Assembly: GCA_030220185.1 (NCBI GenBank)
Contig: JASPKZ010010196.1
Span: forward strand, 43,501 to 107,500
Reading direction: 5' to 3'
Source: Diploptera punctata
Taxonomy: Eukaryota > Arthropoda > Insecta > Blattodea > Blaberidae
DNA: 64,000 nt
Shown: in pieces, positions 43,824-54,030 of the stretch
How positions within the stretch are numbered: the first letter of the stretch is position 1
Layout of the letters: every line of letters begins with the position of its first letter
Program-made: the position numbers and the translations under genes
Notes under the pieces: model-generated
Database searches by the model: none
What the model was told of the DNA's origin: nothing
The model's input: only the letters and a program-made list of their open reading frames with translations

Positions 43824-44944
43824 CTAGGTTATTCGATAAGTAATGACAACACTACTATAACATCACAAACAATTTATTTAGGTTACGTTGACATTACGAA
43901 CTTCATTTATAGTCTCCTGCCAAGTCAAGTATACGTTGCAAAATCCATGGAAGGACGGAGAACTCCATCTGCAGCACCATTTCTGGATATTTCTTTCATC
44001 TGATCGATCTAGAGCTTTCTGGATATCAACTCTTGATTTAATCGAATGTCTCGTAGAGGTTCTTTGATCTTTGAGAATAAGTTATAGTCACAAGGGCTCC
44101 TTTCTGATGAATTTGGTGGATATTCGAGTACTTCCCAATTCCACCTTCCAAACAAATTCTACTGAACATCTTTCTAGGGCGGTATTACTTACTGAATGTG
44201 GGAAACGGTGAATGTATTCACAAAATATTGCTATGTCGAGACTATCAATGTTACTAATTTATACAATAAAGACTCTCATCAACAAACTATAGTCGGCTCA
44301 GGCATTTAGTTCACAGGCGCTTTGCTTTGTGGTGAGGTAGGTCTATTTTGCACGCATAAGTATTTAACATGTCAATCGGCGTTGTCACATTTTATTCACT
44401 GCAATAAATTTTCACCAATTAATGATACTGCGAAAGACGATATTTGCAACGATGTTAAGGTCATTATATGAATGTAGAGTAAACATGGATATGTCATTTA
44501 AAAATGCGAAGACATTATTGGCAGAGAACTATTTCAGTTTTTAGTGATTGGAGCGGCGTCTTATAGCCTCTAACAGCAACAATCTGTCTCTACCTGGCAG
44601 TAACAATGCATTTTTTTTAAACAAAAGGGAAACAGTTGCCTTTGATGCCGCCTGTAAACTAAATGACTGGGCCAAGTATACAAGATTACAATGGTCACCG
44701 CCAGAATCGTTCATTTAAGCCTGAAGGAAAACGCCCAGTTGGTAGACCAAGAATGAGGTGGGAGAACAACATTAACTATGATTTGAGGGAAGTAGATTAT
44801 ACAGGGAATGATTGGAAAACATTAGCACAGGATAGGGATGTATGGAGGGCTTATGTCCGTGCGGCCATGAACCTACGGGTTCGATAGTGCCAGTGAGTAA
44901 GTAAGTAAGTACCACAGTGTTGTATTACTTATTGAATGCCCTGG
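43824..44944 (-). mobile_element. mariner element with nested RTE-A insertion
   Basis: TA flanks at 43822-43823 and 44945-44946. Ends ctaggttattcgataagtaa and, inverted on the right, attacttattgaatgccctg. The minus strand encodes WEVLEYPPNSSERSPCDYNL, FSKIKEPLRDIRLNQELISR and IDQMKEISRNGAADGVLRL, the mariner transposase C-terminus. CDYNLF carries the third catalytic aspartate. Frame breaks and a stop near ISRKL show it is inactive. An RTE-A fragment (about 44705-44912) sits just inside the right terminal repeat. Confidence 0.82.
44705..44912 (+). mobile_element. RTE-A, short 5'-truncated copy inside mariner
   Basis: Encodes PEGKRPVGRPRMRWENN, NYDLREVDYTGNDWKTLAQD and AAMNLRVR, then the tail GTAAGTAAGTAAGT. 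No substitutions break the frame, so it is a young copy that entered an older mariner. Confidence 0.85.
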
Positions 44945-44994
44945 TATTTAAAATAGATTATTTTACAAAGTAGAAATAAGTTAGGGGTATGTGT

Positions 44995-45000
44995 TTTATT
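44995..45000 (-). promoter_or_regulatory. Polyadenylation signal AATAAA of the LRR gene
   Basis: On the minus strand AATAAA lies 15 nt after the TGA of the LRR reading frame (stop at 45016-45018). The very short distance is unusual but allowed in insects. Confidence 0.55.
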
Positions 45001-45015
45001 GGAATGTTCCTAATC

Positions 45016-46375
45016 TCAATTTGAGATGTCATAACTATTTGAAGGAGGTATTGGCGGTGCTGTCTGTAGAGGTATAGGTGGGTTAGAACCCGTGTTGTAG
45101 TAATCGTCATGTATCCTCCTCCCTGGCAGTGGCCTCAGATACTCATAAACACTTATTACTTTTTGAAGCACAGATTGATATCTTCCAGAATCTCGTACAC
45201 CTGAAATTTTGTAAGCTTTCTCTTCCAAATCCTTGAAGTTGTCCACGTACTCATACTCATTCACAGATTCTGTGCTTAGAGCTCTATGCGTAGATAGATC
45301 ATACTTATAATTCATCCAAGAAACAAAAATATCTACTAACAAAGAAATAAATAATAGCCCTAAAATGATCAACAATTCCAATCTCGGTTTATCTACAATG
45401 CTGCAATCCATTTGTGGATTGTGGAAGATAATCAGACCCGTTGATATAAGTTCCTGATTTTGAAAGTTTGCATGTTAGGTCTAAATGTATTGATCGTTCA
45501 TTACAATACTGGTAAAAAATCTTTGCAGAACAATCACAAGAAATATGACATTCACTCATATCCAGAATTCTCAAATCTGAAAGTTTTTTAAGAATTCCTA
45601 AATCTAAAGTCTGGATGTTATTGTTTCTGAAATTAAGTACTGTATATGGTCTAAATGTGATAATAACAACGGTTTAATTTCTGTAAAATTATTTTCATCC
45701 AAATGTAACTCTTTCAAATGTATCTGATATTGAAAAAGAGTCACTGAAAGTTGTCTTAAATCATTTTTGCCTAGATTTAAAATTCTCAGTTTCTCTAAGG
45801 ACATAAAACATCTTCCATCAAGCTTCACTAAAACCATTTTCTTGTAAATACAATTCCTCCAAGTTTAACAAGGAATTCAGAGCGACACTGTTTACCTCCT
45901 TTATCATGTTGTTATTCAAATAGAGTATTTTTAAACGTTGTTGAGTTGAAAACACACCTGTTTGCATTTGATGTAGTTTATTATATCCGAGATTTAGATA
46001 TTCCAGATTTATCATAGGATGAAAGGCAATGTTATCCAAAAATGATATGTTATTATTTTTTAAATCTAAATGAGACAAGTTCTTAAAGTTTTTTAAAGAA
46101 TCCCTAGACAAATTGTTAAGGTTATCGTTGAAATTAATTACCAGCTGTGTTAAGTTTATTATACCTTCAGTCCATTCGCCTTCTAAACTGGAAATGTCTG
46201 TGTTCTTGAACTCAAGAATGTTTATAAATGATGTCTGCCTTGTCAGATAATTTTTCGTTAGGTATTTGCTAATATTACCCCGGCAAGTCACTTTGTTGAC
46301 GTAATGTCTACATGGCTTCACAAATGATGAATCAACAATTCCTGTCAACACTAATAACACCAGTAATCTAGCCAT
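45016..46375 (-). CDS. Leucine-rich-repeat type I transmembrane protein, three apparent frameshifts
   Basis: The only clear host gene. In order: signal peptide MARLLVLLVLTGIVDSS, an N-terminal Cys pair (PCRHYVNKVTC), and about nine LRRs such as LSHLDLKNNNISFL, LEYLNLGYNKLHQM, LKILYLNNNMIKEV and LRILNLGKNDLRQL. An LRRCT-like cluster follows (CHISCDCSAKIFYQYC), then a membrane segment LLIILGLLFISLLVDIFVSW and a tail of about 95 residues with NPPIPLQTAPPIPP. No TIR or Ig domain is visible, so it is not a Toll receptor as it stands. LRR ectodomains bind ligands or other cell-surface proteins; the partner here is unknown. One-base shifts near 45830, 45633 and 45411 break the frame, yet each side stays open and in register with the LRR pattern. 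They are sequencing indels or a young pseudogene. Length if joined is about 450 residues. The ATG at 46375 follows a splice acceptor at once. Confidence 0.78.
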
Positions 46376-46383
46376 TGCACAAT

Positions 46384-46400
46384 CTGAAAAAAGACAAGAT
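46384..46400 (-). promoter_or_regulatory. 3' splice site before the LRR gene start codon
   Basis: The minus strand reads cttgtcttttttcag then attgtgcaATGG. A pyrimidine tract and CAG eight bases before the ATG point to an intron in the 5' UTR, supporting a spliced host gene. The donor exon was not located. Confidence 0.6.
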
Positions 46401-46459
46401 ATATTATTGTTTTGTTAGTTCAACTTAATAATTTAATGAAAAAATGTATCTATTGTACC

Positions 46460-46985
46460 CTATTTTAAATGTATGCTATTATGCATTACAAGGACACTCG
46501 TCGTCCCGACTCCTCGAAAAAGTTAAATTGAAAAAAATATGAAACTGTTATTCTTCCTGTTATATTATATGGATGCGAAACATGGACTCTTACTTGAAGG
46601 GAGGAAAGGAGATTACGTATTGATAGTAAAGCCGTTAGGAAAATTTTTGGACCAAAGAGAGATGAACAAACAGGCTACATGATCTTTATAAGAAACTAGA
46701 CATAATAAGAACAGTTAAGTCTCGTAGACTGCGGTGGGGGAGACATGTTGCACAAATGGGGAATGAGAGAGGGGCATTGAGACTTATTGTAGGAAAACCA
46801 GAGCGAAAATGTCCAGTCGGTAGAGTAAGAATGAAATACGAGAGTAAAATTAACCGTGATTTGAGGGAAGTAGTTCATACAGAGGATGATTGGAAAACAT
46901 TAGCTCAAGGTAGGGATTTATGGAGAGCTTATGTCTATGCGGTCATAAACCTACGGGTTCCAGTGAGTTAGTTAATTAGTTAGTA
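46460..46985 (+). mobile_element. RTE-A, diverged copy upstream of the LRR gene
   Basis: Runs from tatgctattatgcattacaa through YGCETWTLT, GPKRDEQT, QMGNERGALRLIVGKP to INLRVP. A deletion removes the EWRRL region. The frame is open only at 46756-46971. The tail is degenerate (gttagttaattagttag). It lies in the likely 5' intron or promoter region of the LRR gene. Confidence 0.8.
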
Positions 46986-47071
46986 CCCTGTTTTCATTAC
47001 CTTAAGGGGGATGGTTGTGAAGAGAGCTGAAAAATAACACTCAATAAAAAAATATCTTAATTTAATTATTA

Positions 47072-47215
47072 CATCCACCACTGTGGTCTTGGGGTAGAGT
47101 CGCTATCTCCTATGCAGCGGGGTCCTAGATGAGGTTTCTTTCGGGGTTTTCCTCACCTGTAAGACAGATGTCAGGAAACTTTAAGAACCAAATATGATAT
47201 GATCATCATAATTTC
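47072..47215 (+). mobile_element. SINE S1, head and partial body
   Basis: Head ccaccactgtggtcttgggg, then a deletion across the B box to tgaggtttctttcggggttt and acagatgtcaggaaacttta. Tail not recognisable. Confidence 0.7.
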
Positions 47216-47489
47216 ATTAGATATTTTTTTATATTTGCACATTCGCACCTTCTTCCATTGTGCCTTGATATTGAGTATTGACGGGTCGGAGTGAGAGACA
47301 AATAGGAAGGGGGTACATATTCCCGTACACATAGTAGTAGGCCAAATGCAAATTGAAATAGTATAAATCGTAAACAAATGTCAAATGACGCGTTATTGTT
47401 TTTTTAAATAAGGCTTAGCCAAGCTATACCACATATTTCCTATCGTTCATATTTTAAAAATTAATGCATAATGACATACTTGTGACAAA

Positions 47490-47542
47490 TTTAGAAATTT
47501 AATTGAATTGCGGTCGAATTTCGACCGCTGGGCCACAACTAG
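47490..47542 (+). mobile_element. Helitron-type 3' terminus with hairpin
   Basis: A perfect palindrome GCGGTCGAA-T-TTCGACCGC at 47510-47528 is followed after 10 nt by CTAG (47539-47542) and T. A short GC hairpin about 10 nt before CTRR-T is the Helitron 3' signature. The 5' end was not identified and the sequence is a different family from 12317. Confidence 0.6.
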
Positions 47543-48049
47543 TATTTATAAATACTCCTTATAGTCAGCAGTGTCAGGCTAGAAGGACACAGGTCTACAA
47601 GCCAACTGTTGGACTCATATTCACATGTGTTATACATAGAGGTTGATTCATCCATCAAGTAAAGAATGACATGAATTTACCCATGTCGGAGCCCACAGTC
47701 GTTTTAACTGGTTTTCTCGGCCTGCAGCAGCTACTTATTTTTGCTAACCAAATTCCTCACGATATTAGATGGCCATCGATCCCATATAGGCCAAAATTCC
47801 ATGAGAAAATGTCTTCCTCCTTGGGACTCCAATCGGGTGAGACGCCTATCTGTTCTTCAAGACTTTTATTTTTATCACTGTAAACAACCGTCTACCCCTA
47901 ATTATCATCATCATCAGCCTTTCGCTTGATCTAAACTGTTTTTAAACAAATGAGGCACCAGGGACTGAGATACAGCGGTATAATTATTCTATCAGAATTG
48001 GAGAAAATGACAATCCATATAAAAAAAGCCTGTCTTTTCAAAGGCTAAA
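47543..48049. other. Intergenic, nothing recognised
   Basis: Short frames at 47671-47929 have no recognisable domain. Confidence 0.4.
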
Positions 48050-48051
48050 TA

Positions 48052-48879
48052 CAGGGTGAGTCTTAATTACCCTTATAGAATTTGAGGACTTGTAGTAGGA
48101 ACCAAGACAATTAACTTTAGTATAGGAACTCGTGTCCGGAAACGTACCGATTTCCTGCTACAGGCGAAATCACCTCGCATGCTTTTTTCGGCGCCACTCA
48201 CTATGATAGTATTGTCTAGGGTAGTATATACGTCATTTCCCGCTCACCTGATATTCCATGTCCACTGCAAGTTTGTTTACGTGCTATTCAGTTGAGTTTG
48301 TGATCCGCCCAGAGACGTTTGCACCTGCACAGTACAGTAGTAATCCTTCACGACAGCACACAGCAGAATTCAAGGTGTACGTACTTCATTGGTACTGTGT
48401 TGCTATTATCCATGGCATACATGTTTGCAGAATATTGTACGGCGAAGCTCGGTGCAATGACAGGCCCGATTGCTTGGCCTGCACGTTCTCCCCACTTGAC
48501 CCCGCTATACTACTACCTGTGAGGTCACAAGAAAATCTTAATTTACGATACACCTGTAGAATCCGAGGAAGACCTACTGGCAAGAGTTATTACTGCGGCG
48601 GATGTTCGAGGGCCAAGGATTGGTGACCGTGTGTACGAGAACATGTTACGGAGGTACTGTATCTTTATTGAAGTCGGTGGTCGTCACATCGAGCCCTTCT
48701 TGTAAGTGGTTCCAGACGACAGGCAGCAGGAGTCGGAGAAAGCAACATTTGTTGTACTGGTATTTTGTGTGTAACGGAAAAAGATAAATTTCCGGACATG
48801 GGTTCCTACGTTAAATTTCATTTTCTTGGTTCCCTCTATAAGACCTCAAACCCTATAAGGAGAATTTAGGCTCACTCTG
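48052..48879 (+). mobile_element. Tc1/mariner-like transposon, internally deleted
   Basis: TA on both sides (48050-48051 and 48880-48881). Ends cagggtgagtcttaattacc and ggagaatttaggctcactct. The interior encodes the end of a transposase: WPARSPHLTPLYYYL, ILIYDTPVESEEDLLARVIT and RRYCIFIEVGGRHIEPFL, in more than one frame. The catalytic position of SPDLTPLD is changed (SPHLTPLY), so it was dead even before the frameshifts. Subterminal TGTCCGGAAACGTACCGATT and its inverted partner link it to 18633 and 61571. Confidence 0.8.
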
Positions 48880-48881
48880 TA

Positions 48882-49526
48882 TATGACAACAGCACAAAAG
48901 TGTCTTACTATCTCCCGACCACCGACCGACTGATAGCAAATTTCCCAATGCTTTAAATTTACAAGACAGGACTCCCGGATATATTGTTGATAACGACTTG
49001 ACAGTTCATAAGTACCTTCGTTTCACATTTAGGTTCATAAAGGCCCTATATCATAATTATGGAAATCCACATTTGAATTATGTAGTACTCATACATTTAA
49101 AAATTATCTAATCTTAATATATAAATACAGAGAACTCAAATTTTAGCTTTGAAAGGAAATCAGGAATTAATAAAATATTTTAAAACCTTTGGATAAAATA
49201 GAGCAATATAGGAACAAATGGAGCATGTTTAGAAAATGAAGTGTACAGAGAAAAAACATGTCAGTCACTTTTTCTTTGAAACATAGAAATCATGTTTTTA
49301 GTTGGACAACATCCTTTATACGTGTGCCAAATTTTGGAGGGAAAATAAACCCATGACTAAAACTGTATATTTTATATTTCACAATTCTAAATTATATTGT
49401 TTTCGTAAAGAATTTAATGACACCTCAAACCCCATTTTGACACAAAAAAAAGCAACTTACCTGGTTATTTTCCTGTACGCTTAAACTGAAAGCAGAGAGA
49501 ATATTAAAATTATTTTATATTATAGG
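48882..49526. other. Intergenic, nothing recognised
   Basis: No supported feature. Confidence 0.4.
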
Positions 49527-49612
49527 TCAGGTGGTAGAAGAAATGTCGGTAGGCCGAAGAGGAGATAGATTCAAAGTTTCAATTGAAATCTATGAGACCG
49601 GAATAGGCCTTA
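49527..49612 (+). mobile_element. RTE-like LINE 3' fragment
   Basis: Traces SGGRRNVGRPKRR, TAG in place of W, then IQSFN and DRNRP: the basic GRP block at the end of RTE-like LINEs. Confidence 0.5.
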
Positions 49613-49784
49613 AAGGATTATCCTGTGAAATGTTAAAGATAATAATATTATAATCCACTGATAGTGCTTCTCTCTTCTCCATATTATAATGTAACTTCCA
49701 GAGCTCATAGATGGACCCATATATTTTATTTCATATTCAACCAATGATAAAAAATCACGATCCAGCAAAAGTAATATTTTTATT

Positions 49785-50700
49785 TACTTACTTACTTACT
49801 TAATACTGGCTTTCCACTTTGCAGCAGTTTGCCTTTGATTCCTGCTTTCCAGAGATTCCTATCTTCCCATTGTCCATCTTCCATACCCCTCTTCATCATG
49901 ACATCATATATTCCCTCATACCATGCTCTTCTATTTCTTCCCCTTCTGCTTCTGCCTGGTACCATCCAATCCAACACCTGTTTAGGCCACTGGTCTTCCG
50001 GCATCCGTTGTACATGTCCATACCATTGTAGAGCTCTCTTTGTTATCCTATCGATAACAGTTTCTTGTGCATCCATTTCTTGTCTGATATATGTATTTCG
50101 AATATGTTGTAGCCTGGATATTCTCATACTTCTCCGTAATCCATCCATTTCTGTCGCCAAGATTCTTTTTTGCATCCTTTCATTTATTGTCCAGCTTTCT
50201 GATCCATATGTAAGTATACTTTCTATTATTGTCTGTATAATCCCTTTTTTTGTTTTTCTGGTCAAATTTCTATTCCATAAAAGACCATTCAGGGATCTAA
50301 TCACCTTCCTTGCACAATTTACTCTGTTAATAATATATTTTTCACAAGTACCAGATTTATCTATTATAGATCCAAGATATTTAAATTCTTCATACGTTTA
50401 ATTATCATCTAAGTAGATCTTCCGACCAGGAAACACGCCTAGAAGCACTCGCCACTGAAGATGCCCTCCGCAGTTGAGGGCGAAACGTCTGGTATCAACA
50501 CCAACTATGGACCACGGCCACATAACCCGGAATCACTCAACATTATATCATATTATTTATTTGTAGGTCTTCTGAATTTCCTCCGATTACCATATATTCT
50601 GTTTTAATATAATTTATGTTCAGTCCACCTACCTCAAATGCATCGACCAACTTTCTGGTCATATATTCTATATCTTCTTTATCTTGCCCTATTATATTTT
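49785..50700 (-). mobile_element. LINE-C (RTE-like), palm-thumb to 3' end, interrupted
   Basis: The minus frame 49792-50304 (170 codons) encodes VIRSLNGLLWNRN-type start (MIRSLNGLLWNRNL), ILTYGSESWTINERMQKRI, DGLRRSMRISRLQHIRNTYI, ALQWYGHVQRMPEDQWPKQV and DRNLWKAGIKGKLLQ. Homology continues upstream through EEFKYLGSIIDKSG to about 50425. After a 140-bp insertion it continues with NSEDL and LVDAFEVGGLNINY up to about 50700. Its 3' tail is (TAAG)n at 49785-49802, the same unit as RTE-A. Confidence 0.8.
50425..50566 (+). mobile_element. Short element with hammerhead-like core (Penelope-like end?)
   Basis: Interrupts LINE-C and is bordered by gtagatcttc / gtaggtcttc, a 10-bp duplication with one mismatch. 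It contains CTGAAGA (50455-50461), a perfect 6-bp stem GCCCTC/GAGGGC (50463-50468 and 50476-50481) and GAAAC (50482-50486). That is the order of a hammerhead core, with one base differing from CTGATGA. Such cores occur in Penelope-like terminal repeats. Confidence 0.55.
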
Positions 50701-50889
50701 TATTTACAAGAATGAAAATTAGTAATTGGTTGTAACTGGTTGTAAAATGGAAGATGCTAAGAGGAAGAGAGCCTCTAATTGCTTTAAATTCTAAGACTTA
50801 GATGAACCGACCTGCACGTCTTCTTAGTGTCCAATCCCACCTTTACGTGGTGCAGCTGTTAGTAACCATATAACTTACACGGATAACTT

Positions 50890-51235
50890 ATGTGGTGAAC
50901 GGACGGGATGGGCTACTCACCAATTGCACTGGTCAGCATGGTGAGATATTGACCGATATATTATTACTTCCACTTCATACAATATCTCTTTTTTTATCTT
51001 TCCTATCCAGTCTCTCTGGACTGAACACTTGTTGTTTTCCGACCCCGATGGTATTAGAGTATTCGAGGCCGAGGGGATCATTTCATCTTATCTTTTCTGT
51101 CAAATTCTTCCTAAAGAGCAGATCAGGCTCTTAGCTGTAGTGAAAGCAACTGATCTAAGGATGGACACCTGAAAAAATAATCCCAGGTCCTCCAGGTTAG
51201 GGGTTGATACAGTAGGCCAGCTCCCTCCCATCAGA
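50890..51235 (+). mobile_element. Non-autonomous repeat S4, related to 41072
   Basis: Shares cgaccccgatggtattagag, cgaggccgagggg and a following pyrimidine-rich stretch with 41072-41400. No RTE-B tail here; it adjoins LINE-F at 51262. Confidence 0.5.
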
Positions 51236-51261
51236 AAAAAAATTGCAATGCTAAAAAACCT

Positions 51262-51455
51262 AATAGAGATCGACTACCAAAATATGTTTTGGAATGGAAA
51301 CCTGAGGGAAGACGAGGCAGAGGAAGACCTATAACCTTCTGGAGTCAGGGAATATGTTTATACATGAAGGAGAAACATCTACAACCAGGAGATTGAATGG
51401 ACCAATTAGGAATCGGACGATGTCAAAGACATTAATCAACCGATGATCTATCTAA
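51262..51455 (+). mobile_element. LINE-F 3' fragment, undeleted
   Basis: gatcgactaccaaaatatgt, tggaatggaaacctgaggga, agacgaggcagaggaagacc and aaacatctacaaccaggag match 5586-5735 and include the GRRGRGRP segment missing there. Confidence 0.75.
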
Positions 51456-51663
51456 AAGTAGCTACTATGGAGAAGATTTAATGACAATAAAGTTTGAACT
51501 TTGCACTTTCTTAATTATTTTCTTAATCATATGTATATATTTGAAATGAAGACACTCATTGATAGAATAAAATTAATTTACTTTCGAAAGGAAAGATAAC
51601 AATATAGTAGGTACTTCAAGGTTAAAAAATTGTAGGGCCTATATTAAAAAATACTCATTAATC

Positions 51664-52085
51664 TAGAAGTTGTGGTTTCGGGGTAGCGTCACTGCTTCGT
51701 AGGTAGCGGGGCCCGGTTCAATTCCCTGTCGGGACAAGTTTCCTGGGTGATGATTTTTTTTCCTCGCCTACAAGATAAATGTCAGGAAACTTAAAGCCCA
51801 AACGGTCCCCAAAATCCATATGACCATCGTAATCATATTTGTCGTATTCGTCATGTTTAGTATGAATGTGTGTGAATGGTGTGTTTCGTCTTATGTTGTG
51901 TTATCCCGGAGGAGGCCTTGACATTGAGTGGACCACTCATTCAGGGAGGCCCTCCTTATCCTTGTGTGATAAAAAAAGTAACTGTGTGACCCATAGTTAA
52001 AATCCCTCTCCCGACAGTTCGTGCCACTGTAAATACAGGGTGGCGTGTGGCTGGTAAAAGTACCAATAAGGTGAGAGGTTAAACT
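51664..52085 (+). mobile_element. SINE S1, tail type c, full length
   Basis: Head gttgtggtttcggggtagcg and B-box region gcccggttcaattccctg, S1 body to ccaaacggtccccaaaatcc, then tail c (gtttagtatgaatgtgtgtg, tttcgtcttatgttgtgtta, ccctctcccgacagttcgtg). It ends ggtgagaggttaaa. This copy shows head, body and tail c in one unit. Confidence 0.85.
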
Positions 52086-52313
52086 GCGTTAATGGAATGG
52101 ATTGTTTAAAAAAACACGTTAATCTAAAAAATCACAACATTTTCATTGAAGTTGGATAAATATTTTGATCAACGGAACTCATTAACTGCTCAAATTACCA
52201 GCTCGACTCTGAACCGATTTTTTTTCTAAAAGCTATCAATTCGTTTACGTATCGTATAACTATGAAAGAGGGCCCATGGTTCATTTATTCTCTCAAGGAT
52301 GCCATGCTGATAA

Positions 52314-52830
52314 CACTGGTCAACATGATTGTTGTCTCATGAGTACCAATAGTTGTACTTAATGCAGTTTTTTATCTTTTCAAATATGTATTCGGAATTT
52401 TTCCGTCACCCAAAGTTTTTTTATTTCAATTTCAATTAATAGATTTAAATAATTATTTTTTTAATAAACGTTTTTTCGTCCATTTGTCCATTGTAAAATA
52501 AAACCAAATGAGCTAACTCAAATGATTTCAGCTATGGAAAAGAGATATCAAGGCAAATGGAATACTAATATGCTGCCCGATTATTGTTGGACCATCAAGA
52601 GGGATGCTCCACAGGAGAAATATAGCAGAAAATCGTAATTTATTACTTTCTAAGTGAGTCCGAATGTTCGAATATTGTATAGTTACGAATGTAGAAAATG
52701 TTAGTGTTTGAAATTATAAATGTCTGTCTCTCGAAAACCTTGCGTGATGGAGAAAAACTAATACACATATTTGACTTGAGAAGAATATATACTATCAGAA
52801 TCACATATTTTTCTTTCTAAGACAAAGAGA
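52314..52830 (+). repeat. Dispersed repeat carrying the YQGKW domain fragment, second copy
   Basis: Collinear with 38205-38720. The coding trace is MEKRYQGKWNTNMLPDYCWT, IKRDAPQEKYSRKS and TAA. Flanks are conserved for more than 200 bp on both sides. Confidence 0.65.
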
Positions 52831-52904
52831 ACATCGGAAGCAGAAGCGGGCAGAGGTTAAGGCCTACTACCCACGTGGAATTTTAGCAATGCAAAAACTA
52901 TTTT

Positions 52905-53650
52905 CATATTGTATAGTACTGATATTGAAAAGGGGAGGCTGAAACAGTTTGGCCACAAAAAGAGGATATCAGATGATACGATACCTAAGATGATATTACA
53001 TTTTAAATCGGAGGACAGCAGAAAAAAGGGGAGACCAAAAGAATAGTGGGTTCGTAGAATTCATAGGAATAAGGTGTCAAGAGGAGTGACAGAGGATACG
53101 AATATACGGAGGAGTCAGATTTACAATGCGAAACGTGGACTCTTACTTTAAGGGAGGAAAGGAGATTACGAGTATTTGAGAATAAAGTACTTAGGAACAT
53201 TTTTGGACCAAAGAAAGATGAACAGACAGGTGAATGGAGAAGACTACATAACAATGAACTACATGGTCTTTATAGGAAGCCAGATATAATAAGAACAGTT
53301 AAGTCTCGTAGACTGCAATGGGCAGGACATGTTGCGCGTATGGGGAATGAAAGACGTGCATGGAAGCTGCTTGTAGGAAAGCCAGAGGGAAAACACCCAG
53401 TTGGTAGACCAAGAATGAGGTGGGAGAACAACATTAACTATGATTTGAGGGAAGTAGATTATACAGGGAATGATTGGAAATCATTAGCTCAGGATAGGGA
53501 TGTATGGAGAGCTTATGTCCGCGCGACCATGAACCTTCGGGTTCGATAGTGCCAGTGAGTAAGTAAGTCAGATTTGCAATGGATTGTAGGAAAACTACTG
53601 TATGGAAGAGAAATCCTAATAAATAAGAAGGAGAAGATATAGCACTGTGT
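52905..53650 (+). mobile_element. LINE-I (RTE-like) 3' fragment, host of an RTE-A insertion
   Basis: Traces RLKQFGHKKRISDDTIPKMI, KKGRPKE and HRNKVSRGVTEDTNIRRSQI upstream, continuing after 53582 with cggattgtagg-type sequence. Interrupted at 53129-53565 by RTE-A. Confidence 0.65.
53129..53565 (+). mobile_element. RTE-A, 5'-truncated, with 16-bp target-site duplication
   Basis: Begins at CETWTLTLREERRL and runs to NLRVR and GTAAGTA. Flanks agtcagatttacaatg (53113-53128) and agtcagatttgcaatg (53566-53581) are a target-site duplication with one mismatch. The frame from 53340 is intact. Confidence 0.88.
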
Positions 53651-53856
53651 TATTTCTTGTGAAAAAGTTGCCCAGACATTTTGCTAAGAACTAGACGAAC
53701 AGGTACAATTCGCGGCAGCGGACATGGAATATTTTCTTTTACTCATTAGTATGCACATTGATTCTGGAGTCCATTCTACTTACTATAATATGAGAACCAG
53801 TGTGAAGTTGCTCGAAGATAGGACTAGCTTCTCTACCTCCTCTTCGTGCCGTTACC

Positions 53857-53858
<2 letters not shown>

Positions 53859-53921
<63 letters not shown>

Positions 53922-54030
53922 TGACGATGACGATGACGATGATGATAATGATTGATAATGATTGATGATAATAATGATAATAATAATGATAATAATAATG
54001 ATAATAATAATAATAATAATGATAATAATG
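53859..54030. repeat. (AAT)n and mixed GAT/AAT microsatellites
   Basis: Pure AAT at about 53859-53921, then GACGAT and AATGAT repeats up to the RTE-A tail. Confidence 0.9.

Noticed and set aside
49829..50401. 190-codon plus-strand frame opposite LINE-C
   Set aside because: Shadow of the LINE-C minus-strand frame.
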